Made by a program: the position numbers and the translations under genes. Positions 1 to 7,628 of a stretch of DNA of 64,000 nt are shown here, piece after piece. The stretch comes from an uncultured Verrucomicrobiales bacterium (GTDB lineage: Bacteria > Verrucomicrobiota > Verrucomicrobiia > Verrucomicrobiales > Akkermansiaceae), in assembly GCA_937928545.1 (NCBI GenBank), contig CALGJQ010000036.1, positions 62,001-126,000 on the forward strand. The letters run 5' to 3'. Below the pieces are notes generated by a model. The model worked only from the letters and a program-made list of their open reading frames with translations, did no database searches and was not told the DNA's origin. Position 1 is the first letter of the stretch; the number at the start of each line of letters is the position of its first letter.

Positions 1-690
1 AGCCCAGTAGACGGCGGCTTCGGCGATCTCTTCCGGAGTGACGAGTCGGCCGGAGGGAGCGGCGTATTCGGGGAGGGTTTCGGGCCAATCGGCGGGGAGG
101 CCGTCGTTGAGTTTTACTTGGTATTCGTTTTCGGTGAGGGTCCAGCCGACGTTGAGTTGATTAAAGCGAACCTTCTTTGGGCCGAAGGCATCGGAGAGGT
201 TTCGGGTCATGGTCATGAGGCCTCCCTTGCTGATGGAGTAGGCGAGGAGGTTGGCTTGTCCGCAGTGGGCGAGGACGCTGCCGATGTTGACGACGCAGCC
301 TTCGCTTTTCTCAAGAGCGGGCATGAGGGCGCGGATGAGTTGAAGGGGGGCGCGGAGATTGACGGCGATGATGCGGTCGAAGAATTCGACGTCAGTATCT
401 TGAAGATGGCCGCGAGTGGTGAAGGCGGCATTGTTGATGAGGCAGTCGAGGCGGCCGAAGGCGGCGAGGGCCTCGGTCGCGATTTGAGCGGGGGCTTCGG
501 GTGATTCGAGGTTGCCTTGGATGAAGGCCGTATTGTCATGGCCAAGTTCATCTCGCAGGGCGTTGGCGCGTTCTAAGTCACGGCCGTGGAGGATGACTTT
601 GGCACCTTCGCTGACGAAGAGTCGGGCCATCGCGGCGCCAATGCCGGTGGTGCTGCCAGTGATGAGGATGACTTGGTCTTGGAGTCTCAT
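1..690 (-). CDS. SDR family NAD(P)-dependent oxidoreductase (3' end outside window)
   Basis: Short-chain dehydrogenase/reductase that uses NAD(P)H to oxidise or reduce an unknown alcohol or ketone in the cytoplasm. The frame stays open from the ATG at 690 to the left edge (230 codons), so the C-terminus is missing. It shows the Rossmann motif TGSTTGIG at residues 11-18, NNAA at 86-89, N111, the catalytic serine near 138 and Y151-x-x-x-K155. The start codon lies 3 bases after the stop of the upstream FAD/Fe-S dehydrogenase gene, so the two are almost certainly co-transcribed and perhaps act on one pathway. The substrate cannot be read from sequence. Confidence 0.9.
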   Translation of the reverse strand, partial: MRLQDQVILITGSTTGIGAAMARLFVSEGAKVILHGRDLERANALRDELGHDNTAFIQGNLESPEAPAQIATEALAAFGRLDCLINNAAFTTRGHLQDTDVEFFDRIIAVNLRAPLQLIRALMPALEKSEGCVVNIGSVLAHCGQANLLAYSISKGGLMTMTRNLSDAFGPKKVRFNQLNVGWTLTENEYQVKLNDGLPADWPETLPEYAAPSGRLVTPEEIAEAAVYWA

Positions 691-693
691 GGT

Positions 694-3618
694 TTAGTCG
701 AGGAGGGCGTTGCGGAGGATTTGGGCGGGGTGGAGAGCTTTTCGTTCGGTGCCGTCGTGGATTTGGTGGCGGCAGGAGGTTCCGGGGGCGGCGATGAGGT
801 CATCTTGATCTGCGGCGCGGACGGCGGGAAGGAGAACGAGTTCGCCGATTTGATTGGAGATTTCGAAGTGTTCCTTTTCGTAGCCGAAGGATCCGGCCAT
901 GCCGCAGCAACCGCTGGGGATGACTTTGACTTGGTAGTTTTGTGGGAGGGCGAGGGCGGTTTCAGAGGCGGAGGTGCCAGCGAGCGCTTTTTGAAAACAG
1001 TGGCCGTGGAGGTGGACGGTTTTGCTTTCGCTGGTGAAGGAGGCGGAGGTGATGCGACCGGCGGCGGCTTCGCGAGTGAGGAATTCCTCAAGCATGAGGC
1101 AGTTTTTGGAGAGGTTTTTCGCTCGCTTGTCGGAGCAGAGGTCGAGGGCTTCGTCTCGGAAGGTGAGGATGGCGGAGGGCTCGATGCCGATGAGGGGGCT
1201 GTCTTCAGTGATCTTGTCGGAGAGGAGGCGGAGGTTCTCGTGGATGATTGCCTTGGCCTTGCGGAGGAAGCCTTTGGAGAGCCAAGTGCGGGCGCTTTCG
1301 AGGTGCTCGGGGATCTCGACGGAGTAGCCGAGTTGTTCGAGAAGTTCGACGGTTGCGATGCCGGCGGAGCAGTCGTGGTAGTTGGTGAACTCGTCGTTGA
1401 AGAGGTGGACCTTGCTTAGGGTTCCTGCATTGGGATGAGGTTTGTGGCTTTTGAACCACTTGGCGAGGGTTTGTTTTTGTACGAGGGGAATCGTACGTTG
1501 AGGGTGGAAGCCGGTGAGTTTGTTGAAGCTGCGTCGGAGGAGGGGGGTGCCGAAGAGGAAGTTCCAAGCCCAAGGCACGCGGGAGGCGAGGCTTTGGCTG
1601 CGGGTGAAGTTGGCGATGAGTTTTGAACGGAGAGGAGCGCCGTTGGCATCGTAGTCCTGTTGTTGGAATTCGGCCTTCATTTTGGCCATGTCGATGGTGG
1701 AGGGGCATTCCTTTTTGCAACCCTTACAAGAGAGACAGAGGTCGAGGACTTCGCGTAGCTCTTCGTTGGCGAGGGGATGTTGCTCGCGCGAGTTGGTGAT
1801 GACGTTGCGGAGGGTATTGGCGCGGGCGCGGGTGCTGTCTTTTTCATTCCGCGTGGCCATGTAGCTGGGACACATCGTGCCGCCTGCGAGGTGGATTTTT
1901 CGGCAGTCGCCGGAGCCGTTGCACATTTCCGCCGCGCCGAGAATGCCTTGGGTGGCGGACCAGTCGAAGATGGTTTCTACCTTGGCGGGCTTCGCTTCGA
2001 GGTCGTTGCGGAGGTGAGTGTTCATCGGCGGGGTGTCGACGATTTTTCCGGGGTTAAAGATGTTGTCGGGATCCCAGGTGCCTTTGACTTGTTCGACGAG
2101 GCGGTAGTTTTTTTCGCCGATCATTTGGGCGAGGAATTCTCCGCGGAGGCGTCCGTCGCCGTGTTCGCCGGAGAGGGAGCCTCGGTATTTTTTAACGAGG
2201 GTGGCGATGGTTTTGGCGACTTCGCGGAATTGATGAAGGCCCTCCGCAGTTTTTAGGTTGAGGATGGGGCGAAGGTGGATTTCGCCTGAGCCAGCGTGGG
2301 CGTAGTGGACGCATTCGAGGTTGAAACGTTCTTTGAGCTGGCTGTTGAACTCGGCGATGTATTCGGGGAGGTCGGCGACATCGACGGCGGTGTCTTCGAC
2401 GACGGGAGCGGGTTTGGCGTCGCCGGGCATGTTGGACATGAGGCCGAGGCCGGCTTTGCGGAGATCCCAGATTTTTTCGGTGTCAGGGCCGAAGAGGACG
2501 GGGTAGGCGTAGCCGAATCCGGCGGCGCGCATTTCGGATTCGAGGCGGTCGGTGACGGCGAGGACTTCTTCCTGCGATTGGCCGCGAATCTCGGTGACGA
2601 GGACCGCGCCGGGCTCGCCTTCGAGGAAGAAGCGGTTGGCGGAGTGCTCGAGACTGCGCTTGGTGCAATCGAGGATGTAGTGGTCGATGAGCTCAACCGC
2701 GAAGGGATCGTGGCGGATCGCGATTTGGGTGGCGCGGAGGGCTTGGTCGACGTTTTCGAACTGCGCGCATTGGAGGCCGGTGACGGGTGGCGGGAGTGGG
2801 TTGCAGTGGAGTTTGATCTCGGTGATGAAGCAGAGGGTGCCTTCGCTTCCTGCGATGAGCTTGCCGAAGTGGAAGGGCTTTTGGCTGCTGGGATCGAAGC
2901 AGGAGGCGTCGGAAAGAAGATCGAGGGCGTAGCCGGTGTTGCGGCGGGGGATGGAGGGTTTTGGGAATTCGCGGGTGATCTCGGCGCGGACTTCGGGTGG
3001 AGAAAGAAGGGCGTGAATTTCGCGGTAGAGGCGGGTTTCGAGGGTGTCGGGGCCTTGGCATTTGGCGGTGAATTCTTCGGCAGAAAGGGGAGCGAAGGTC
3101 GCTTTTGATCCATCGGCTAGGATGGCGGTGACTTCGAGGACGTGGTCGCGGACGCTGCCGTATTTGATGGAGTTGGAGCCACAGGAATTGTTGCCAAGCA
3201 TGCCGCCGAGCATGGCGCGATTTTGGGTGGAGGTCTCGGGGCCGAAGAGGAGGTCGTGAGGGAGGAGGGCGCGGTTGAGTTCGTTGCGAATGACGCCTGG
3301 TTGGACGCGCACGGAGTTTTCTGCGGCGTTGATTTCGAGGATCTCGGTGAAGTGCTTTGAAACATCGACGATGATGCCATTACCGACGACTTGGCCTGCG
3401 AGAGAGGTGCCGGCGGTGCGGGGGATGATGCCGATTTTGTGTTGGGAGGCGAAGCGGATGAGCTCGATGAGGTCGGCTTCGGACTTGGGGATGGCGACGG
3501 CTTGCGGGGTTTCTTGGTAGGCCGAGGCATCAGTGGCGTAGATGCCACGCATGAGGGAGTCAGTGTGCAGTTCACCATCGAGGCGGGTGGCCAAATCAGT
3601 GAAGGGTACGGAGTCCAT
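694..3618 (-). CDS. FAD-binding and Fe-S-binding dehydrogenase (YdiJ/D-2-hydroxyacid dehydrogenase type)
   Basis: A 974-residue fusion of an FAD-linked 2-hydroxyacid dehydrogenase (FAD_binding_4 plus FAD-oxidase C domain) with a GlpC/LutA-like Fe-S and CCG-domain half. The flavin loop is around residues 62-90 (PRTAGTSLAGQVVGNG) and a second glycine-rich segment (LGGMLGNNSCGSNS) follows. A ferredoxin-type cluster motif begins at C628 (CLSCKGCKKECP), and a CCG-type motif (PSGCCGMAGSFGYEKEH) lies near 903. Length and domain order resemble E. coli YdiJ (about 1018 aa), a D-2-hydroxyglutarate dehydrogenase; the substrate here is inferred only. The frame extends upstream of 3618, but that part overlaps the next gene out of phase and has no family similarity, so ATG 3618 (MDSVPFTDLATRL) is preferred. 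It heads the pair with the SDR gene. Confidence 0.92.
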   Translation of the reverse strand: MDSVPFTDLATRLDGELHTDSLMRGIYATDASAYQETPQAVAIPKSEADLIELIRFASQHKIGIIPRTAGTSLAGQVVGNGIIVDVSKHFTEILEINAAENSVRVQPGVIRNELNRALLPHDLLFGPETSTQNRAMLGGMLGNNSCGSNSIKYGSVRDHVLEVTAILADGSKATFAPLSAEEFTAKCQGPDTLETRLYREIHALLSPPEVRAEITREFPKPSIPRRNTGYALDLLSDASCFDPSSQKPFHFGKLIAGSEGTLCFITEIKLHCNPLPPPVTGLQCAQFENVDQALRATQIAIRHDPFAVELIDHYILDCTKRSLEHSANRFFLEGEPGAVLVTEIRGQSQEEVLAVTDRLESEMRAAGFGYAYPVLFGPDTEKIWDLRKAGLGLMSNMPGDAKPAPVVEDTAVDVADLPEYIAEFNSQLKERFNLECVHYAHAGSGEIHLRPILNLKTAEGLHQFREVAKTIATLVKKYRGSLSGEHGDGRLRGEFLAQMIGEKNYRLVEQVKGTWDPDNIFNPGKIVDTPPMNTHLRNDLEAKPAKVETIFDWSATQGILGAAEMCNGSGDCRKIHLAGGTMCPSYMATRNEKDSTRARANTLRNVITNSREQHPLANEELREVLDLCLSCKGCKKECPSTIDMAKMKAEFQQQDYDANGAPLRSKLIANFTRSQSLASRVPWAWNFLFGTPLLRRSFNKLTGFHPQRTIPLVQKQTLAKWFKSHKPHPNAGTLSKVHLFNDEFTNYHDCSAGIATVELLEQLGYSVEIPEHLESARTWLSKGFLRKAKAIIHENLRLLSDKITEDSPLIGIEPSAILTFRDEALDLCSDKRAKNLSKNCLMLEEFLTREAAAGRITSASFTSESKTVHLHGHCFQKALAGTSASETALALPQNYQVKVIPSGCCGMAGSFGYEKEHFEISNQIGELVLLPAVRAADQDDLIAAPGTSCRHQIHDGTERKALHPAQILRNALLD

Positions 3619-3676
3619 GCGGGGGAAAGCTTGGCACGAATGGGAGGAGTTTGGGAGAACAAGAAGGAGGAGCCTT

Positions 3677-4927
3677 TTACTTTGTTTTGATGGCCTTGTA
3701 GATGATGGGCTTGAGAGTTTTTTCGAGGTTCCAGTTGTAGGGGAGAGTTTGCTCCATGGTGACGACGACGAGGTCGTGTTTTGGGGAGATCCAGTAGTGG
3801 GTGGAAGCCATGCCGCCCCAGCCGTATTCGCCGATGGGAGCATGGGGGTCCCAGCGTTTGTCTTCGGAAATACGGACGTTGAAACCGAGTCCGAAGCCGA
3901 CGCCGTGACGGACTTCTTCGCCAAAGGAAATGGCGGGGATGGCATCGGAAAGTTGGTTGGTGGTCATGAGTTTGACGGACTTTTCTTTGAGGTAGCGTTT
4001 GCCTTGGAAGGTGCCGCGGTTGGCGATCATTTGGAGGAAGCGGGCGTAGTCATTGATGGTGGAGACGAGTCCGCCGCCGCCGGAGAGGTGGGCGGGTTTC
4101 TGGAGGAACTGGGAACTTTTTGCGGGTTCTACGGTGACGAGGAATCCTGCTTTTCCGCCGAAGACATCGGAGAGGCGAGAGGATTTTTCGGCGGGGACGT
4201 GGAAGGCGGTGTCGGGCATGCCGAGGGGCTTGAAGAAGCGGGTCTGGAGGAATTGATCGAAGGGCTGACCGGAGGCGACTTCGACGACGCGGGCGAGGAG
4301 GTCGGTGTTGATGCCGTAGACCCACTGGGTGCCGGGTTGGTAAAGAAGAGGGGTGGTGGAGATGGCAGTGGTCATCTCGGCGAGGGTTTTGTTACGGGCG
4401 AGAGGTTGGGCCTTTTGGTAAAGGGCATCGATGGGGTGGGGTGACCAGCCGTAGGAAAATCCGGCGGTGTGGCGGAGGAGGTCTCGAACGGTGGGGGCGG
4501 GGTCAGCGGGGATCGGGTCGCCGTTTTTTTGCCAGACGGTGAGGTTTTTGAGTTCGGGAAGGTGTTTTGAGATGGGGTCATCTAGGTCGAGCTTTCCTTC
4601 TTCGTGAAGCATCATGGCAGCGGCCGAGGTGATGCCTTTGGTCATGGAGTAGATGCGGAAGAGGGTGTCTTTTGTGATGGGCTTCTTTTCGGCGCGATTC
4701 GCGAGGCCGAATTGTTTTTGGTAAACGATTTGGCCTTTGCGGAGGACGATGACGGAGGCTCCGGCGAGGCGTTTGGTCTCGATGAGCTTTTCGACGGCGG
4801 GGTCGATTTTTGCGAGAGCCTCAGAGGACATGCCAAGGGTCTCGGGTTTTGAAAGGGAGAGTGGTTGGGATTTGGGTTCCTTTGCGGTGAGAGGGAGCAG
4901 GAGGAAGGGGAGGAGGAATTTGGTCAT
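3677..4927 (-). CDS. Secreted beta-lactamase-fold serine hydrolase (class C / EstB type)
   Basis: A 416-residue member of the beta-lactamase/penicillin-binding-protein-like family, which includes esterases and D-aminopeptidases. An N-terminal hydrophobic stretch (MTKFLLPFLLLPLTA) looks like a Sec signal peptide, so it probably acts in the periplasm. The nucleophile motif is S94-M-T-K97, the second conserved tyrosine is Y204 (YGINTDLLA), and the C-terminal region ends in HYWISPKHDLVVV, matching the usual order. There is no sign of a true antibiotic-resistance enzyme; esterase or peptidase activity is more likely. It lies 58 bases upstream of the FAD/Fe-S dehydrogenase start on the same strand and may share its transcript. 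Confidence 0.88.
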   Translation of the reverse strand: MTKFLLPFLLLPLTAKEPKSQPLSLSKPETLGMSSEALAKIDPAVEKLIETKRLAGASVIVLRKGQIVYQKQFGLANRAEKKPITKDTLFRIYSMTKGITSAAAMMLHEEGKLDLDDPISKHLPELKNLTVWQKNGDPIPADPAPTVRDLLRHTAGFSYGWSPHPIDALYQKAQPLARNKTLAEMTTAISTTPLLYQPGTQWVYGINTDLLARVVEVASGQPFDQFLQTRFFKPLGMPDTAFHVPAEKSSRLSDVFGGKAGFLVTVEPAKSSQFLQKPAHLSGGGGLVSTINDYARFLQMIANRGTFQGKRYLKEKSVKLMTTNQLSDAIPAISFGEEVRHGVGFGLGFNVRISEDKRWDPHAPIGEYGWGGMASTHYWISPKHDLVVVTMEQTLPYNWNLEKTLKPIIYKAIKTK

Positions 4928-5038
4928 GACGGTTGAAGGGGATCTAAGGTGACATCAATATTTCAGCAATGCCAGTAATGAGTCTGGGCACCTGAAGCGG
5001 AGGCTTTGGATTCCCAACATTTGTGTTATCTTAACGCT

Positions 5039-5248
5039 GTGGAAGGCACAAAAGAACTTATTTGCTCGATTGACGCTCGTAAGATCGAGCGAGCACGAGA
5101 GGCGTCAATGGAAGAGAAGATGTTGGATGGTCCACGTCTTTTTAGATTGTCTTGCCAAGCGATCAAAGCGGGCCTGCGTCTCGACCATCGTGAAGCCGAT
5201 GAAGAGAAATTGCACCAATTACTCATCGAACGAGTTTATCAGAAATGA
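5039..5248 (+). CDS. Small uncharacterised protein, first gene of a coupled pair
   Basis: A 69-residue charged helical protein starting at GTG 5039 (a TTG at 5006 in the same frame is a longer alternative). Its core, KIERAREASMEEKMLDGPRL followed by a segment ending near the LLIERV tail, resembles a family of about 80-residue proteins that I recall preceding nucleotidyltransferase-like genes in planctomycetes and verrucomicrobia (recollection, not searched). Its stop TGA overlaps an ATG (ATGA at 5245-5248), which indicates translational coupling to a downstream partner. That partner is only a 19-codon stub here. Function unknown. Confidence 0.6.
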   Translation: MEGTKELICSIDARKIERAREASMEEKMLDGPRLFRLSCQAIKAGLRLDHREADEEKLHQLLIERVYQK

Positions 5249-5304
5249 AATATGGTGAAGAGGCACCAGGATTTGACGAATCGATATTAGACAGATCGGC
5301 GTGA
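5245..5304 (+). pseudogene. 19-codon stub of the coupled downstream gene
   Basis: The ATG at 5245 overlaps the stop of the preceding small gene, the arrangement expected of a coupled operon partner. The frame reads MKYGEEAPGFDESILDRSA and then TGA at 5302-5304. The stop of the convergent endonuclease gene lies inside this stub at 5287-5289. The simplest reading is that insertion of the R-M cassette removed the body of this gene after about 15 codons. A genuine 19-residue peptide is possible but less likely. Confidence 0.45.
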
Positions 5305-6093
5305 ATATTTTTTGAGGTCAACTCCTGAAATATCAGACGCAGGGACGAGGCAATAATGTTTTTCATCCACGATTTGGACCTGATCATCAGCGACATCTAG
5401 TTCGAATACAGCGATGAGATTTTCGGTGATGAACTGTGTGGAGATAGCTCTACAGACAAGGTCTGGAAACTTCTCGGCGCAACAGCGAAGATCTTGCTGG
5501 GTTTGCACGACGGAGAGTTGATCTGAACCCCCTTTTGCTTGGACTGGGATGATGTATTGGCAGCCATTTCGGTCTACGCCGACGTAAACTTCATCGATCT
5601 CAACTTGTCCGGTTCCTTTGACCGAGGTGCGGAGATGGTTCTGCAGAGAATATGCTGCAATTCCCAAGAAAATATCAAGTAGCCGATTATATCGGACCTT
5701 GGCAAGCAGTGCTTGCTCATCTGTAAGAGAATAGGCGGAAATGATTTCCGGAGTGGAGTCGGGAATCTTGATTGCAATCAGGTTTGGATTCGGAAGAATT
5801 CTACTGATTTTCACGAGCTTGAAGAGGTATTTGGCGGAACCACCACCTTCAATAATCCACTCCATTCCCTTTGGTTGGGTTGCCAGAATAGAATCAGGCA
5901 GATTGTTTCGATACCGAAAGGAGTAGATCACATCACCAAGATTCTTCGGAAGGGATATTTTGAGCTTCTTTGCGGCTGTTGCCAAGTCAGGTCGAATAAA
6001 GGGGACGTTGGTTTGTCCTTTTTTGAATTTCGAAAAAAAGATTTCTTCGACAATTTTCTGATATCGATTTAGCGGCGGGATATTGGGAGGCAT
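5287..6093 (-). CDS. Type II restriction endonuclease (PD-(D/E)XK-like)
   Basis: A 268-residue protein directly downstream of a cytosine-5 DNA methyltransferase (3-base gap, same strand), so almost certainly the nuclease of a type II R-M system. Its candidate active site is the segment at 163-190: acidic E165, D167 and E168, then about 17 residues later PVQAKGG with Q185-x-K187, a known variant of the (D/E)xK half-site. Another conserved-looking segment is YNRLLDIF near 135-142. The sequence specificity cannot be read. Base composition is AT-richer than the flanks, as for many mobile R-M genes. No HNH or GIY-YIG motif is present. Confidence 0.75.
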   Translation of the reverse strand: MPPNIPPLNRYQKIVEEIFFSKFKKGQTNVPFIRPDLATAAKKLKISLPKNLGDVIYSFRYRNNLPDSILATQPKGMEWIIEGGGSAKYLFKLVKISRILPNPNLIAIKIPDSTPEIISAYSLTDEQALLAKVRYNRLLDIFLGIAAYSLQNHLRTSVKGTGQVEIDEVYVGVDRNGCQYIIPVQAKGGSDQLSVVQTQQDLRCCAEKFPDLVCRAISTQFITENLIAVFELDVADDQVQIVDEKHYCLVPASDISGVDLKKYSRRSV

Positions 6094-6096
6094 CGC

Positions 6097-7428
6097 TTAC
6101 TTGGAGATGAGTTTGAGTCTCTCTGCTTCAGTCTGAGCTTGAGTTCGCTTTTTTGCTCCACTTTTACGATCTCGCTTGGAGACTGGTGTAGGAATTCCCC
6201 AATACTTAGAAGCCTGACTCAGGTCCATTTTAAGGAGATTTGGGTCCCCAAGTGGCAGGGTGCGACGGGGTTTTGATATCTGCAAATTCATCGCTTGGAT
6301 CACTTGTAACGCGACAGCCCGAGCGAGCGGTGGAGGGACTGCGTTTCCGATCTGGCGTGCCCCATGCCATTTTGTGCGATGAAAGCGGAACCAGTCAGGA
6401 AATCCGTGTAGTCGTGCCATCTCACGGACAGTGATGCAACGGTCATTTGCGTAGTGGATGGGGCGAGGGCTAGTGAAAGCGCCGCGTGCCGCGTCTGTCC
6501 CTGCCCGTAGGGTATTCGATACTCCGTTTGGTGACAGTTTGAAAAATCGTGAGATGGGTTCTACCGAGCCGGGTTGAGTTTCAGAAAAACGATTTTTTGA
6601 AATGTCGGAATGTTGGGTTCGATAACTTGAGGTAAGAATATCTGGGTTCCATTTTCTTTTATAGCCCCAATGCCAAGAACTGGCCGTTTCACAGCGCATC
6701 TCTTTCGAGTAGGCAGAAGTTGAATTACCTACTTTTACATTCACTTCGTCAGACTCAAGCAGCTCTTGAAAATCATCGGCATTGGGGAGGTCTCCGATTG
6801 CTTCCGAGCAAGAGGGGCCAGTTGGGAGAAGTAGCTCGGATTTTTTCCCTGATTTTGTGGTGATTTGTTCTGGGTAGATGGGAACAGTGAGGCCTTTTTT
6901 TGATCCTAGCAGGAATAGTCGCTGGCGGTCTTGGGGGACACCATAAGAAGCGGCATTAAGAACCTGCCATTTTTGACGAACCTCATAACCGCTCTGCTCG
7001 AATTCCCCAATGAGCTCCTCAAGAAATTGGCGGTGCTTCCCGACGGTAAGACCTTTGACATTTTCGAAAATAAAATAGGAAGCGTCTAGCTCGTTGACGA
7101 TACGGACAAAATCTCGCACGAGTGAATTACGTGGATCGTCGAAGGCTCGTTGACCAATCAATGAAAATCCTTGGCAGGGAGCTCCTCCAAAGACTACATC
7201 GACGGGCTTTTGTTGTATCTTTGCAGCTTCTCGGATTTGGTCTCCGGTGATGTCTTGTACGGACTTCGGGAGAACGACACAGTCGGGGAAATTGAACTTA
7301 TGAATCGCTGCATGGACTGGATCAATTTCGACAGCTGCTACAACGTCGAATCCAGCCTGTTCAAAACCCAAGCTCATTCCACCAGCACCTGAAAAAAGAT
7401 CGACAGCAATTGGACGCTCGTTCATCAT
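6097..7428 (-). CDS. DNA (cytosine-5-)-methyltransferase
   Basis: Transfers methyl from S-adenosylmethionine to C5 of cytosine and so protects host DNA from the partner nuclease. It is 443 residues long with the family motifs in order: motif I DLFSGAGG at 10-17, motif IV PCQGFS with catalytic C85, motif VI ENVKG near 130, motif VIII QDRQR near 170, a variable target-recognition region at about 200-330, and motif X GNAVPPPLA near 380. The start is ATG 7428; ATG 7425 follows at once and is equally possible. The C-terminus carries a basic tail rich in K and R. It forms an operon with the nuclease gene and has the same AT-rich composition. Confidence 0.95.
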   Translation of the reverse strand: MMNERPIAVDLFSGAGGMSLGFEQAGFDVVAAVEIDPVHAAIHKFNFPDCVVLPKSVQDITGDQIREAAKIQQKPVDVVFGGAPCQGFSLIGQRAFDDPRNSLVRDFVRIVNELDASYFIFENVKGLTVGKHRQFLEELIGEFEQSGYEVRQKWQVLNAASYGVPQDRQRLFLLGSKKGLTVPIYPEQITTKSGKKSELLLPTGPSCSEAIGDLPNADDFQELLESDEVNVKVGNSTSAYSKEMRCETASSWHWGYKRKWNPDILTSSYRTQHSDISKNRFSETQPGSVEPISRFFKLSPNGVSNTLRAGTDAARGAFTSPRPIHYANDRCITVREMARLHGFPDWFRFHRTKWHGARQIGNAVPPPLARAVALQVIQAMNLQISKPRRTLPLGDPNLLKMDLSQASKYWGIPTPVSKRDRKSGAKKRTQAQTEAERLKLISK

Positions 7429-7483
7429 TACTAATCAAAAGAACAGTTATTATTCTGCGTGTCAATCATTCTGTAAAAAGTGA

Positions 7484-7499
7484 GTTGATTCAAGTCAAC
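7484..7499. promoter_or_regulatory. Palindrome upstream of the R-M operon
   Basis: The interval between the methyltransferase start and the NAD+ synthetase stop (7429-7628) is AT-rich and has no gene that I can support. It contains GTTGATTCAAGTCAAC, an inverted repeat with 5-base arms (GTTGA/TCAAC), about 56 bases upstream of the methyltransferase ATG. This is a plausible site for autoregulation or a controller protein, but no controller gene is present in the cassette, so the role is inference. Confidence 0.25.
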
Positions 7500-7628
7500 A
7501 AGTCGAAATGCGAACGCTATTGTCGCTGGTTTAACCATGGGGATTTGATTGTAAATTTTCGTTTCCTCCTGATGAAAATGGATTTTCACCGATCCAAGGA
7601 AGCTCGGGTTCTAGTTAGGTTTGCTATG

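Noticed and set aside
694-3618. Long open frames opposite the FAD/Fe-S dehydrogenase, for example 2296-3108 (+).
   Set aside because: They are G- and E-rich antisense mirrors of a well-recognised gene with no domain or start signal of their own; G-rich codon use keeps such frames open throughout this genome.
3677-4927. Antibiotic resistance from the beta-lactamase-fold hydrolase.
   Set aside because: The SxxK and Tyr elements are shared by many esterases and peptidases, and there is no resistance context.
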